Shown piece by piece: positions 8,737 to 18,074 of a DNA stretch of 64,000 nucleotides. This DNA comes from Pseudomonas sp. DTU_2021_1001937_2_SI_NGA_ILE_001. Lineage in GTDB: Bacteria; Pseudomonadota; Gammaproteobacteria; Pseudomonadales; Pseudomonadaceae. The position numbers and the translations under genes were made by a program. The notes beneath the pieces were generated by a model, which was not told where the DNA came from, searched no databases, and worked only from the letters and a program-made list of their open reading frames with translations. Position 1 is the stretch's first letter, and each line of letters begins with the position of its first letter. The stretch spans positions 682,001 through 746,000 of the forward strand of contig NZ_CP135971.1 of NCBI RefSeq assembly GCF_032463525.1, read 5' to 3'.

Positions 8737-11025
8737 TTGAGCCTCACCGATTCCTCTGCCGACTCGCCGCGTTATCGCGTGGCCGTGCGCGCCCTGTGCG
8801 AGTTCACCGCCAAGGCCGGCGACCTCGACCTGCGCTTCACGCCATCGCCCAGCGCCCAGGAGGGCATTGCCGGGCACCAGAAGGTGGCGGCGCGGCGGGG
8901 GCCTGAGTATCAGGCGGAAATTCCGCTCAGCGGTGAGTTCGAAGCGCTCAGCGTGCGCGGTCGCGCCGACGGCTACGACCCGCTGCTCAACCAGCTCGAA
9001 GAGGTCAAGACCTATCGCGGTGAGCTGGATGCCATGCCCGACAACCACCGTCACCTGCACTGGGCGCAGGTCAAGGTCTACGGCTGGCTGCTGTGCGAAG
9101 CCCGCGGCCTGGCGGAGGTCAATCTGGCGCTGGTGTACTTCAACGTGGCCACCGAACGCGAAACGCTGATCCGCCAGCGGCTGGGCCGTGAAGAGCTGCG
9201 TGCCTTCTTCGTGCACCAGTGCCAGCTGTTTCTCGACTGGGCGCGCCAGGAACTGGCGCATGCCGCCGAGCGCAACCAGGCCCTGACTCTGCTGAGCTTT
9301 CCCCATGTGCAGATGCGCAGCGGCCAACGGGTGCTGGCCGAATCGGTGTACAAGGCGGCGAGCACCGGCCGCTGCCTGATGGCCCAGGCGCCCACCGGCA
9401 TCGGCAAGACATTGGGCACGCTGTTCCCGCTGCTCAAGGCCATGCCGGTGCGCCAGCTCGACAAGCTGTTGTTTCTCACCGCCAAGACCCCGGGCCGGCA
9501 ACTGGCGCTGGACGCGTTGCAGACCCTCGACCGCCATGCGCAAGGTCTGCCGCTGCGGGTCCTGGAGCTGGTGGCCCGCGACAAGGCCTGCGAACATCCC
9601 GACAAAGCCTGCCATGGCGAAGCCTGTCCGTTGGCCAAGGGGTTCTACGACCGCCTGCCTGCCGCGCGCCAGGCGGCGCTGCAAAGCGCCTGGCTGGATC
9701 GGGCCGGCGTTCGCGACACGGCGCTGGCGCATGGCATCTGCCCCTATTACCTGAGCCAGGAACTGGCGCGCTGGGCCGACGTGGTGGTCGCCGACTACAA
9801 CTACTGGTTCGACCTCAGTGCGCTGCTGTTCGGCCTGGCGCAGCTCAACCAGTGGCAAGTCGGCGTACTGGTCGACGAGGCGCACAACATGGTCGAGCGC
9901 AGCCGCGCGATGTACAGCGCCAGCCTCGACCAGCAGAGCCTCGCCGAGGTCATCCCCACCGCACCGGAGCCGGTGAAGAAGGCGCTGCAACGCCTCAACC
10001 GCCAGTGGAATGCCCTGAACAAGGAGCACACCCAGAGCTACCAGGCCCTCGGTCAGCTGCCGGAGCGTCTGCTGGGCAGCCTGGGCGGTTGCATCACTGC
10101 GCTGAGCGACCACTTCAACGCGCATCCGCAGCAGGCCACCGACGCGGCCCTGCAGGGCCTGTACCTGCAATTGATCGGCTTCACGCGCATCGCCGAGCTG
10201 TTCGACGAGCATTTCATCTGCGATGTCACCCGCCGCGACCTCGGCCGCCAGCGTGTGCGTTCGCGCCTGAGCCTGCGCAATGTGGTGCCGGCACGCTTCA
10301 TCGGTCCACGGTTGGCGGCGTCGCGCAGCACCGTGCTGTTCTCCGCGACGCTCACGCCGCAGCCGTTCTACACCGACCTGCTGGGCCTGCCGGCCGGTAC
10401 GGTATGGATCGACGTCGAATCGCCTTTTTCCGCCGAACAGTTGCAGGTGCACGTGGTCAGCCGGATCTCCACGCGCTACACCCACCGCCACGCCTCGCTG
10501 GCGCCGATCGTCGAGCTGATGGCCGCGCAGTACTGCGAGCGACCGGGCAACTATCTGGCGTTCTTCAGTAGTTTCGATTACCTGCAACAGGTGCTGGAGC
10601 GGCTGCGCCAGGTCCATCCGGAACTGCCGGTGTGGAGCCAGGCCCGGGGCATGAGCGAGGCCGAGCGCGAGGCGTTTCTGGCGCGCTTCACGGCAGACGG
10701 GCAGGGCATCGGCTTCGCCGTGCTGGGCGGCGCCTTCGGCGAGGGCATCGACCTGCCGGGCGCGCGGCTGATCGGCGCGTTCGTCGCCACCCTGGGGCTT
10801 GCCCAGCTCAACCCGATCAACGAGCAGTTCAAGCAGCGTATGGCTGCGTTGTTCGGTGCGGGCTACGATTACACCTATCTGTATCCGGGCCTGCAGAAAG
10901 TGGTGCAGGCCGCTGGCCGGGTGATCCGCACCCGTGAAGACCGGGGCGTGGTGCATCTGATCGACGACCGTTTCGCCGAAGCCAAGGTGCAGCGCCTGCT
11001 GCCGCGCTGGTGGCAGATCGACTGA
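8737..11025 (+). CDS. PD-(D/E)XK nuclease-like / DinG-family helicase fusion
   Basis: 762-residue DNA repair-type protein. Residues 1-150 look like a PD-(D/E)XK nuclease core (Asp in RGRADGYDP, then LEEVKTYRG). A superfamily 2 DinG/XPD-like helicase follows: Walker A APTGIGKT (about 219-227), four Cys suited to a 4Fe-4S cluster (about 285, 292, 297 and 336), DEAH box VDEAHN (about 379), and C-terminal motifs FGEGIDLPG and QAAGRVIRTREDRG. It probably unwinds DNA 5'-3' and may cut it. The TTG start is inferred from homolog-like MSLT...VAVRALCEF and has no strong ribosome site; GTG 8779 is the alternative. In some pseudomonads such helicases neighbour a VRR-NUC nuclease; none is present here. 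Confidence 0.87.
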   Translation: MSLTDSSADSPRYRVAVRALCEFTAKAGDLDLRFTPSPSAQEGIAGHQKVAARRGPEYQAEIPLSGEFEALSVRGRADGYDPLLNQLEEVKTYRGELDAMPDNHRHLHWAQVKVYGWLLCEARGLAEVNLALVYFNVATERETLIRQRLGREELRAFFVHQCQLFLDWARQELAHAAERNQALTLLSFPHVQMRSGQRVLAESVYKAASTGRCLMAQAPTGIGKTLGTLFPLLKAMPVRQLDKLLFLTAKTPGRQLALDALQTLDRHAQGLPLRVLELVARDKACEHPDKACHGEACPLAKGFYDRLPAARQAALQSAWLDRAGVRDTALAHGICPYYLSQELARWADVVVADYNYWFDLSALLFGLAQLNQWQVGVLVDEAHNMVERSRAMYSASLDQQSLAEVIPTAPEPVKKALQRLNRQWNALNKEHTQSYQALGQLPERLLGSLGGCITALSDHFNAHPQQATDAALQGLYLQLIGFTRIAELFDEHFICDVTRRDLGRQRVRSRLSLRNVVPARFIGPRLAASRSTVLFSATLTPQPFYTDLLGLPAGTVWIDVESPFSAEQLQVHVVSRISTRYTHRHASLAPIVELMAAQYCERPGNYLAFFSSFDYLQQVLERLRQVHPELPVWSQARGMSEAEREAFLARFTADGQGIGFAVLGGAFGEGIDLPGARLIGAFVATLGLAQLNPINEQFKQRMAALFGAGYDYTYLYPGLQKVVQAAGRVIRTREDRGVVHLIDDRFAEAKVQRLLPRWWQID

Positions 11026-11130
11026 AGTCCGTCACGGGCTGAATCAAAGCCGAGCAACTTGGTCAGAGTGCCAGTAAACTGCCGCTGTCCGGCGCGCCCG
11101 GCAGTGATTTCTACTTTCTATGGAGGTTGC

Positions 11131-12771
11131 ATGAGTCTCAGTCCACTCGCCGGCAAGCTGGCACCCGAGCATCTGCTGGTCGACATCCCACGACTGGTCA
11201 CGGCCTATTACACCGGCCAGCCGGATGCCTCGGTGGCGACCCAGCGTGTGGCCTTCGGTACGTCCGGGCACCGCGGCACCTCCTTCGAGCTGAGTTTCAA
11301 CGAATGGCACGTTCTGGCGATCAGCCAGGCGATCTGCCTGTATCGCAAGAGCCAGGGCATCGATGGCCCGCTGTTCCTCGGTGCCGACACCCACGCGCTG
11401 TCCACCCCGGCCGCCGCCAGCGCCCTGGAAGTGCTGGCCGCCAATGGCGTGCAGGTGATGATCGCCGAGAACGACGAATACACCCCGACTCCGGCGGTGT
11501 CCCACGCGATTCTCTGCTACAACCGCGGCCGCAGCAGCGGCCTGGCCGACGGCATCGTCATCACCCCGTCGCACAATCCGCCGCAGAGCGGCGGCTTCAA
11601 GTACAACCCGCCCAATGGCGGCCCAGCCGACAGCGACGTCACCAAGTGGATCGAGAACAAGGCCAATGAACTGCTGGCCGGCAAGCTCGCCGATGTCTCG
11701 CGCATCAGCCACGAGCAGGCCCTGCGCGCCGACACCACGCATCGCCATGACTACGTGAATACTTACGTGGCCGACCTGCAGAGCGTCATCGACCTCGAAG
11801 TGATCCGCAATGCCGGCCTGAAACTGGGTGTCGACCCGCTGGGCGGTGCCGGGGTGCGCTACTGGCAGGCCATCGCCGAGCACTACAAGCTCGATCTCGA
11901 CGTGGTCAACCCGCATGTGGACGCGACCTTCCGCTTCATGAGCGTCGACTGGGACGGGCAGATCCGCATGGACCCATCGTCCAGCCACGCGATGCAGAGC
12001 CTCATCGGCCTCAAGGACCGTTACCAGATCGCCTTCGCCTGCGACCCGGACCACGACCGCCATGGCATCGTGACCCCCACTGGCGGGCTGATGACCCCCA
12101 ACAGCTACCTGGCGGTGGCCATCGACTACCTGTACCAGAACCGTCCGCAGTGGCGCGCCGATGCAGCGGTGGGCAAGACCGTGGTCAGCAGCGGCCTGAT
12201 CGACCGTGTCACCGCGCGCCTGGGGCGTCAGTTGTTCGAAGTGCCGGTGGGCTTCAAGTTCTTCGCCCAGGGCCTGTTCGAAGGCTCGCTGGGCTTTGGC
12301 GGCGAGGAAAGCGCCGGGGCGTCGTTCCTGCGTCGCGACGGGACGGTATGGAGCACCGACAAGGACGGCCTGATCCCGGCACTGCTGGCCGCCGAAATGA
12401 CCGCACGCAGCGGCCAGGACCCGAGCCAGCGTTATGCCGCGCTGACCGCCGAGCTGGGCCAGCCGTTCTCCACCCGCGTGGACGCCAAGGCCAACCCGCA
12501 GCAGAAGGCCGCGCTGGGCAAGCTGGCGCCCGACCAGGTGAAATCCACCGAGCTGGCCGGCGAGCCGATCCAGCAGGTGCTCAGCCATGCGCCGGGCAAC
12601 GGCCAGGCGATTGGCGGCCTGAAGGTGATGACCGCCAACGGCTGGTTCGCCGCGCGCCCGTCGGGCACCGAGGACATCTACAAGATCTACGCGGAAAGCT
12701 TCATCGGCGACGAGCACCTGCAACGTCTGGTCGGCGAAGCCCAGGCCCTGGTCGACCAAGCCATCGCCTGA
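11131..12771 (+). CDS. pgm: Phosphoglucomutase (alpha-D-glucose-specific)
   Basis: 546-residue cytosolic enzyme interconverting glucose 1-phosphate and glucose 6-phosphate, feeding glycogen/trehalose and nucleotide-sugar synthesis. The phosphoserine loop is [12 protein letters not shown] (about residue 148), the metal loop is [10 protein letters not shown] (about 307-313), the sugar-binding segment is [10 protein letters not shown], and the C-terminal phosphate-binding loop is [15 protein letters not shown]. The length matches E. coli Pgm. ATG 11131 follows GGAGG at 11122-11126; longer in-frame starts lack such a site. It forms a single gene closed by a strong terminator at 12802-12834. Confidence 0.95.
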   Translation: MSLSPLAGKLAPEHLLVDIPRLVTAYYTGQPDASVATQRVAFGTSGHRGTSFELSFNEWHVLAISQAICLYRKSQGIDGPLFLGADTHALSTPAAASALEVLAANGVQVMIAENDEYTPTPAVSHAILCYNRGRSSGLADGIVITPSHNPPQSGGFKYNPPNGGPADSDVTKWIENKANELLAGKLADVSRISHEQALRADTTHRHDYVNTYVADLQSVIDLEVIRNAGLKLGVDPLGGAGVRYWQAIAEHYKLDLDVVNPHVDATFRFMSVDWDGQIRMDPSSSHAMQSLIGLKDRYQIAFACDPDHDRHGIVTPTGGLMTPNSYLAVAIDYLYQNRPQWRADAAVGKTVVSSGLIDRVTARLGRQLFEVPVGFKFFAQGLFEGSLGFGGEESAGASFLRRDGTVWSTDKDGLIPALLAAEMTARSGQDPSQRYAALTAELGQPFSTRVDAKANPQQKAALGKLAPDQVKSTELAGEPIQQVLSHAPGNGQAIGGLKVMTANGWFAARPSGTEDIYKIYAESFIGDEHLQRLVGEAQALVDQAIA

Positions 12772-12801
12772 GCCAGCGGCTTCGTCCGATTCGATGATGG
12801 C

Positions 12802-12834
12802 ACGCTGCCAAGGCTGGAGCTTGGCAGCGTTTTT
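12802..12834 (+). terminator. Rho-independent terminator of pgm
   Basis: A perfect 11 bp stem (12802-12812 with 12820-12830, ACGCTGCCAAG/CTTGGCAGCGT) with a 7 nt loop is followed directly by TTTT. It ends 30 nt after the pgm stop and isolates pgm from the next helicase gene. Confidence 0.88.
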
Positions 12835-12875
12835 GGCCACCATAGGCGGCTTTCAGCCTTGCTACGGACCCCCGC

Positions 12876-15350
12876 GTGCCTGACGACCTGCCTTCCGCCT
12901 TGCCCCCCGAACTGGACATCGACCTGGTTGCTGCCGAACGCCTGCCGTGGTTCAAGCGCCTGCTGGCCAGGGGGCTGTCCAAGGCGCTCGACGGGCTGGG
13001 TGCCCAGCACCAGACTTCCTGGGCACAAGGCCACACCGACGGCTATCTGAACGGTCACGGCGAGGGTGTACGCGAGGGCTATGCCGATGGGCATCTGGAT
13101 GGTGTGGAGAAGGGCCGGCGCATGCTGCTGATCCGTGACACCCGCCCCGAGGCGCATCGCGGTCCGCAGGTCGAAGATCACCTGTTCGACGACTGGCGCC
13201 TGCCGCTCAGTACCGAACTCAAGAAACGCATCAAGGCCGATGTCGAGCAGAAACTGCCGGCCCACAATCAACCCAGCGCCGCGCAATGGAAGCTGATCTT
13301 CAGCGACACACCCTCCACCTGCGTGATCGCCGGGGCCGGGGCGGGCAAGTCCACTTCGCTGGTACTGCGCATCGTCCTGCTGGTCCACTACCTGGGCTTC
13401 GAGCTGGACAGCCTGACCGTGGTGACCTTCACCCGTGAATCGCGCAAGGATTTCATCGCCCGCCTCAAGCAGGTCATGGCCCTGTGGGGCCACGAGCTGA
13501 GCGATCGCCAGGCCCGCGAACTGGTGCGTACTTTCCATTCCCGTATTCTGCCGATGGTCCGCAGCCTGCCGGGTTTCGAGCGCCTGCAGGCCTTCGAGAC
13601 CCTGGGCAGTGCCAGCCCCGCCAGCGAAGATGTCGACAGCAACCCCTTCGACCTGCGCATCAACGACGCCCAGCGTCAGCAGCTCAACCTCTGCTACCGC
13701 GACCTCTATGCCCGCGAGCCACGCTTTCGGGAGCTGATCGCGCCGCTGTGCCGTCAGGCCCGGCAGCTGCGCGAACTGGAGCGCGACCACCCGGACGTAC
13801 AGAAACGCATGGCGGTGACCGAGCTGTCGGCCAAGCGCGACGCTGCATGGTGCGACACGGTCGAAGGCTTGTGGCGGCGCGCCGGAGCCTGGCCCATCGA
13901 AGGCATCGAACCCAGCCGCCAGACCGTGCAAATCAACGGCCATGCCTTTCACTTGCATGGTTATGCCGCCGAGCTGGATGCCTGGGTGGTGCTGGGCGTC
14001 GACGACAGTGAGAACCGCGAATTCAAGCGCCCCGATGCCAAGCTGCCGTTGTGGGCCGAGGGGGTGATCAAGCGCACACTGTTCCAGGCGTTCTGTGCCC
14101 AGCCAGTAATCTGGCTGGACAGCTATCAGGCTGGCCGCCAGCTCCTGGCTAGCCTGAGCGGCCAGGCCAGCGCCGGGCCCGGCTTCGAATACAAGGTCAA
14201 GGGGGAGCTGGCTAGCGCGCCGCTGCTGGACTGCTTCGTGATGGCCGCGGGGTTCATCGAGAACCTGGGGCTGGATGTCGCCGACGCCGTGGCGCGCATG
14301 AGCTTCGCCAGTGACGATTCGGATCGCTGCTTCTTCGAGGCCTTGAGTCTGTTCTGGAAGGCCTTCGAGTCGCAGCTGCTGGACCTCAGCCCTCCGGTGA
14401 TGACTTACAACCGCATGTTCGCGCTGTTCGGTGAGCACAGCCCGGAAAACCTCACCCAGCTCGATGACCAGGCCCTGCGCCCGCTGGCGCACCTGCTGAT
14501 CGACGAATTCCAGGATGTCTCGCCGCAGATCGTTTCCTGGTTGCGGGCCAGCCTGCGCGAGATCCGCCGTCGTGGCCCGGCCATGCATGTCGGGCGGCGG
14601 GCGACTTACTCGTCACTGTTGTGCGTCGGCGACGACTGGCAGTCGATCTATGGCTGGCGTGGCAGCTCACCGCATTACTTCATGGCCTTCGACAAGACCT
14701 TTTCTGCGCCGGCCAGCAGCCGGGTGATGCTTAGCGAAAACTACCGCAGCCACCAGTACATCATCGATGCTGCCGAACATATCGTACGCGCCGCGCCGGC
14801 GATTCCCGGCAAGAAAGCCAAGGCCTGCGGCGCGCCGCAGCCGTTGACGCCGGTGGTGATTCTGGAGCGCGACGACCAGCTGCTGGTCGACAAGGTCCAG
14901 GCGCACTACCAGCAGGGCGACAGTATCCTGCTGCTGTACCGCAAGGGCAGCGAGCGCCAGCGTCTGCCCGAGGCCTTGCAGACCCTGCTGCAGAACGATG
15001 CCGCCCAGGCCCGACGCATACGCCTGCTGAGTTACCACAGTGCCAAGGGCCTGCAGGCCGATACGGTGTTCCTGCTCGGTGATTGCCAGCACCTGACCCA
15101 ATCGCCCTCGAAGAACCAGCTCTACCGCTTGGCCGGTCTGGGCGAGGCCGTTGACCCGCAGGCCTACGACAAGGCTCAGCAGGACGAAGTGCTGCGCCTG
15201 GCCTATGTAGCCATCACTCGTGCGGTGCGTCAGTGCTATTGGTTCATCGATGGCCAGGAAGAGGCCAAGGGGCCGAGAGCCTCGGCGCGCATCGCCGCTG
15301 ACCAGCCGTTCTTCGATGACCGGCGTGTCGCGGCGGGCGCCCAGGCCTGA
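12876..15350 (+). CDS. UvrD/Rep-like superfamily 1 DNA helicase
   Basis: 824-residue protein with SF1 helicase motifs: Walker A AGAGAGKSTS (about 151-160), motif Ia VTFTRESRKDF, Walker B LIDEFQDVS (about 541-548), motif III VGDDWQSIYGWRG, motif IV ENYRSHQYI, and C-terminal LSYHSAKGLQADTVFL and YVAITRAVRQCYWF. Residues 40-75 are an unusual Gly/His/Asp-rich segment with GH-DGY repeats, absent from classical UvrD/Rep. An insertion of about 250 residues separates motif Ia from Walker B. The GTG start is used. It converges tail-to-tail with the DUF1652 gene with no base between the stops. A role in DNA or RNA-polymerase-associated repair is possible; the exact role is unknown. Confidence 0.85.
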   Translation: MPDDLPSALPPELDIDLVAAERLPWFKRLLARGLSKALDGLGAQHQTSWAQGHTDGYLNGHGEGVREGYADGHLDGVEKGRRMLLIRDTRPEAHRGPQVEDHLFDDWRLPLSTELKKRIKADVEQKLPAHNQPSAAQWKLIFSDTPSTCVIAGAGAGKSTSLVLRIVLLVHYLGFELDSLTVVTFTRESRKDFIARLKQVMALWGHELSDRQARELVRTFHSRILPMVRSLPGFERLQAFETLGSASPASEDVDSNPFDLRINDAQRQQLNLCYRDLYAREPRFRELIAPLCRQARQLRELERDHPDVQKRMAVTELSAKRDAAWCDTVEGLWRRAGAWPIEGIEPSRQTVQINGHAFHLHGYAAELDAWVVLGVDDSENREFKRPDAKLPLWAEGVIKRTLFQAFCAQPVIWLDSYQAGRQLLASLSGQASAGPGFEYKVKGELASAPLLDCFVMAAGFIENLGLDVADAVARMSFASDDSDRCFFEALSLFWKAFESQLLDLSPPVMTYNRMFALFGEHSPENLTQLDDQALRPLAHLLIDEFQDVSPQIVSWLRASLREIRRRGPAMHVGRRATYSSLLCVGDDWQSIYGWRGSSPHYFMAFDKTFSAPASSRVMLSENYRSHQYIIDAAEHIVRAAPAIPGKKAKACGAPQPLTPVVILERDDQLLVDKVQAHYQQGDSILLLYRKGSERQRLPEALQTLLQNDAAQARRIRLLSYHSAKGLQADTVFLLGDCQHLTQSPSKNQLYRLAGLGEAVDPQAYDKAQQDEVLRLAYVAITRAVRQCYWFIDGQEEAKGPRASARIAADQPFFDDRRVAAGAQA

Positions 15351-15611
15351 TCAGGAGGCGTGTGAGGCAGCGGCCGGTAGGCCGAACAGTTCCATCTCCG
15401 TCTCGATGGCTTCGATGATGATTTCCACGTCACGGGCATGCATCACCGTGGCACAGGGCAGGCCTGCGATCGCCACGAAGGTCTGGCCACTGGCCCGGTC
15501 GAACAGACGGGCGACCATGCTGCCGGGAGCATCCATGGTGGCCTCGAAGCCGACCGGATGGAAATGCCAGCGCATGAGCTGGCAGGCGTTGGGAAACGTG
15601 ACCTTGTTCAT
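15351..15611 (-). CDS. DUF1652 family protein
   Basis: 86-residue soluble protein of a pseudomonad-restricted family. Visible hallmarks are FPNACQLMRWHFHPVGFEA, ARLFDRASGQT and IAGLPCATVM. No function is established. I chose the ATG at 15611 because it follows AGGTGGG at good spacing; an ATG six codons upstream (15629) lacks a site. Its stop codon abuts that of the converging helicase gene. Two short palindromes lie upstream (15688-15712) and may be operators. Confidence 0.8.
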   Translation of the reverse strand: MNKVTFPNACQLMRWHFHPVGFEATMDAPGSMVARLFDRASGQTFVAIAGLPCATVMHARDVEIIIEAIETEMELFGLPAAASHAS

Positions 15612-15943
15612 GGGACCCACCTGTTTCATGCAAGCATCAATCGATGCGTGGAGTGGCAGGGCAAGAGCGGGCCGGACAACGAGAGTGTTCTGCAGAAAAG
15701 TAGGAACGTTCCGGCAGAAGTGTCAGGCTTGTCTTGGTGAACACTCAACATAGCACCGCAATGTGACACAACGTGAAATATCTGTCGGGCGGTTACAAAT
15801 AACTCGCGTTTCTTGATGTGCATCATCTTTGTTACGCATCGGTGCCTGTCGAGGTGGCCTTTCTATGAGCGTCAGAGATTCTTTTGATTGCGGCGCCAAG
15901 CGACAGAAGGCAAGCTGACAGCATTGCGCCGAGGGTCAAAACC
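15612..15943. other. Divergent intergenic region with two palindromes
   Basis: No gene is supported in this 332 bp stretch. TTCTGCAGAA (15688-15697) and GGAACGTTCC (15703-15712) are both perfect 10 bp palindromes with centres 15 bp apart, 77-101 bp upstream of the DUF1652 start, so they could be regulator sites. The sequence from 15770 to 15840 is AT-richer than its surroundings and probably carries the promoter for the binding-protein gene starting at 15944. Confidence 0.35.
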
Positions 15944-17017
15944 ATGTTGAAGAAAGCCATGTTGGGACTGGTGTTACTGGCCACCGCTGCGCAGGGCGCC
16001 GAGACGGTGAACATCGCCAACTGGACCGATTACATCGCGCCAGACACCCTCGCCAATTTCAAGGCCGCGACCGGTATCCAAAGCCACTACACCACCTATG
16101 AAAGCAATCGCGAGCTGAACGTCAAACTGCTGGCCCGGCATTCGGGTTACGACGTGGTGGTTCCCTCCATTCATTTCATGGCGCAGCAGATTGCCGTCGG
16201 CGCCCTGAAGCCTCTCGACAAGAGCCGTCTGCCCAACTGGAACAACCTCAACCCGGTGCTGCTCAAGGCACTGCAGGTCAGCGACCCCGGCAATGCCCAC
16301 GGGTTTCCCTACCTTTGGGGCAGTACCGGCATCGCCTACAACCGCGACAAGGTCAAGGCGCTGCTCGGCGACAAGGCTCCGGTGGATTCCTGGGACCTGA
16401 TCTTCAAGCCCGAGAACATCAGCAAGCTGGCCAAATGCGGTGTGGCCGTGGTGAGGAATGCCCCCGAAATGCTGCCCATCGCCCTCAACTACCTTGACCT
16501 GCCGCCGCACAGCACCTCGGTGGCCGACTACGCCAAGGCCGAAGCGCTGCTCGCCAGCATCAAGCCTTACATCACCTCGTTCCAGCTCGATGGCTTCACC
16601 CAGGACCTGATCCAAGGCAAGACCTGCGTCGCGGTGGGGTTGTCCGGTGACATTGCCATGGCCCAGCAGGCCGCACAGGGCAGCGACGTGCATATCGACT
16701 ACGTGGTGCCGAAGGAAGGCGCGCCGATGTGGTTCGACATGGTCGCCATGCCGGTCGATGCACCCAACGAGAAGGCCGCCTATGCCTTCATGAACTACCT
16801 GCTGCGCCCGGACGTGATCGCCAATATCAGTAACCGCATGCGCTACGCCAACGGCAATGAAAAGGCCGACGCGCTGATCATTCCGTCGGTGTGGAACGAC
16901 AAGACCGTGTACCCCTCGGACGACACGATCAGCCGCATGTTCGTGCTGGAGAACGTCACCCCGGAGATTGCGGCGTTGCGTGACCAGATCTGGAACCGGA
17001 TCAAGACCGGGGAATGA
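15944..17017 (+). CDS. Periplasmic polyamine-type binding protein (PotF/SpuD family)
   Basis: 357-residue solute-binding protein with a Sec signal peptide (about 1-19, cleavage after AAQG). The mature start VNIANWTDYIAPDTLANFKAA is typical of PotD/PotF polyamine receptors. Trp and Asp residues that line the polyamine pocket in the family are at matching places (NWTDY, GSTGIAYN, WDLIF, AMPVDAPN). GAGGG precedes the ATG. No permease or ATPase gene is adjacent, so it must work with a transporter encoded elsewhere or act as a sensor. Putrescine, spermidine or another amine cannot be distinguished here. Confidence 0.88.
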   Translation: MLKKAMLGLVLLATAAQGAETVNIANWTDYIAPDTLANFKAATGIQSHYTTYESNRELNVKLLARHSGYDVVVPSIHFMAQQIAVGALKPLDKSRLPNWNNLNPVLLKALQVSDPGNAHGFPYLWGSTGIAYNRDKVKALLGDKAPVDSWDLIFKPENISKLAKCGVAVVRNAPEMLPIALNYLDLPPHSTSVADYAKAEALLASIKPYITSFQLDGFTQDLIQGKTCVAVGLSGDIAMAQQAAQGSDVHIDYVVPKEGAPMWFDMVAMPVDAPNEKAAYAFMNYLLRPDVIANISNRMRYANGNEKADALIIPSVWNDKTVYPSDDTISRMFVLENVTPEIAALRDQIWNRIKTGE

Positions 17018-17310
17018 CCCTCAAGGGCCAGGCGGTTCATATTTGCTGACAACTTTTCGTCGGTTTTTCGCGCCTCTGTGCAACGCAGCGGTGTTACGCG
17101 GATCCGATGCACACCCTGGCAGGTTCCCCCCGCGATGGCTCTCGTTCTTCATCGTGCAACATCTTGGCGCTAGCCTGCTTCAGGGCTGCGGGAAGGACCC
17201 CGATAGCCGTAACGGCAGGGAGCCGATCATTGCCGACATTCACCCGGCGGGCTGACGTGGCCGCCGTGATTGGGCAGACGGCTTACATCCAACCTGTATC
17301 GGATTCACAT

Positions 17311-17991
17311 ATGAAACGCTTGCAAACCTTGTGTGACCGCTGGCGCCAGCGCCGCTGGCTGGTCCTGCCAGCCGTGCTGAGTGCCTCTGCGGTGTTCTGG
17401 TTCTCCATCGGCGACGGCGTGCTGGCCGAGCCGAAGAACGGCACCCAGACCCTGGTGTTCCTGCGCCATGCGGAAAAACCGGCCATGGGCCTGGGCCAGT
17501 TGAACTGCCAGGGGCTGAATCGTGCTCTGGACCTCGCCGAGGTGCTGCCCAGCGAATTCGGCAAGGCCGACTACATCTTCGCCGCCGACCCCAGTCGCCA
17601 TGTAGAAGAGGGTGAGGGTGACCGTTCCTACAGTTACATTCGGCCGCTGCTGACCATCGGTCCCAGCGCGGTGAAGCTGGGCCTGCCGGTCAATATCGAT
17701 TTCGCTGCCAACGACACCGATGACCTGGCCGATGAGCTGATGGACGCCAAGTACCACAATGCCACCATCTATACCGCCTGGTCCCACGGTTACCTGCCGG
17801 AGTTGGTCAACAAGGTCGCCAAGGAGGCTTCGGGCAAGGAAATGAAGCTGATCGACGACTGGACCGGCAACGATTTCGACTCGGTGCTGGTCATGACCCT
17901 GGAATGGACCAACGGCAAGGCCAGCATGGAATACCAGGTGGTCAAGCAGAACCTCAACGATGTACAGGCCAGTTGCCCGAGCCGCGCATGA
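17311..17991 (+). CDS. Membrane-anchored histidine phosphatase
   Basis: 226-residue protein with an N-terminal TM anchor (about 17-36) and a phosphoglycerate-mutase-like domain starting at LVFLRHAEKP (Arg52, His53 nucleophile). The second catalytic His is likely in YTAWSHGYLP. It is probably periplasmic. The LRHAEKP signature and topology recall Ais/PmrG-type LPS phosphatases, but the resemblance is not enough to name a substrate. The 293 bp before its ATG contain no gene I can support and no strong ribosome site. A clear hairpin follows at 18033-18057. Confidence 0.8.
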   Translation: MKRLQTLCDRWRQRRWLVLPAVLSASAVFWFSIGDGVLAEPKNGTQTLVFLRHAEKPAMGLGQLNCQGLNRALDLAEVLPSEFGKADYIFAADPSRHVEEGEGDRSYSYIRPLLTIGPSAVKLGLPVNIDFAANDTDDLADELMDAKYHNATIYTAWSHGYLPELVNKVAKEASGKEMKLIDDWTGNDFDSVLVMTLEWTNGKASMEYQVVKQNLNDVQASCPSRA

Positions 17992-18032
17992 AGTAGTGGC
18001 ATAAACGCAGTACCGGCGTTAGTGTGCGCGCT

Positions 18033-18060
18033 ATCGCCCGCCGTCCTGGCGGGCGATTTC
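18033..18060 (+). terminator. Hairpin terminator between phosphatase and deacetylase genes
   Basis: A perfect 10 bp stem (18033-18042 with 18048-18057, ATCGCCCGCC/GGCGGGCGAT) with a 5 nt loop is followed by TTCGTT. It lies 41 nt after the phosphatase stop and 15 nt before the next ATG, so it could also influence translation initiation of the deacetylase gene. Confidence 0.65.
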
Positions 18061-18074
18061 GTTGCGGACTCTTC

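Noticed and set aside
8476..10956. 826-residue open frame antisense to the DinG-type helicase
   Set aside because: Same reasons: shadow of a real gene whose motifs (Walker A, DEAH, Fe-S Cys) are on the plus strand.
11044..14588. Long antisense frames over pgm and the UvrD-like helicase
   Set aside because: No domains; the plus-strand genes are clear and well-spaced.
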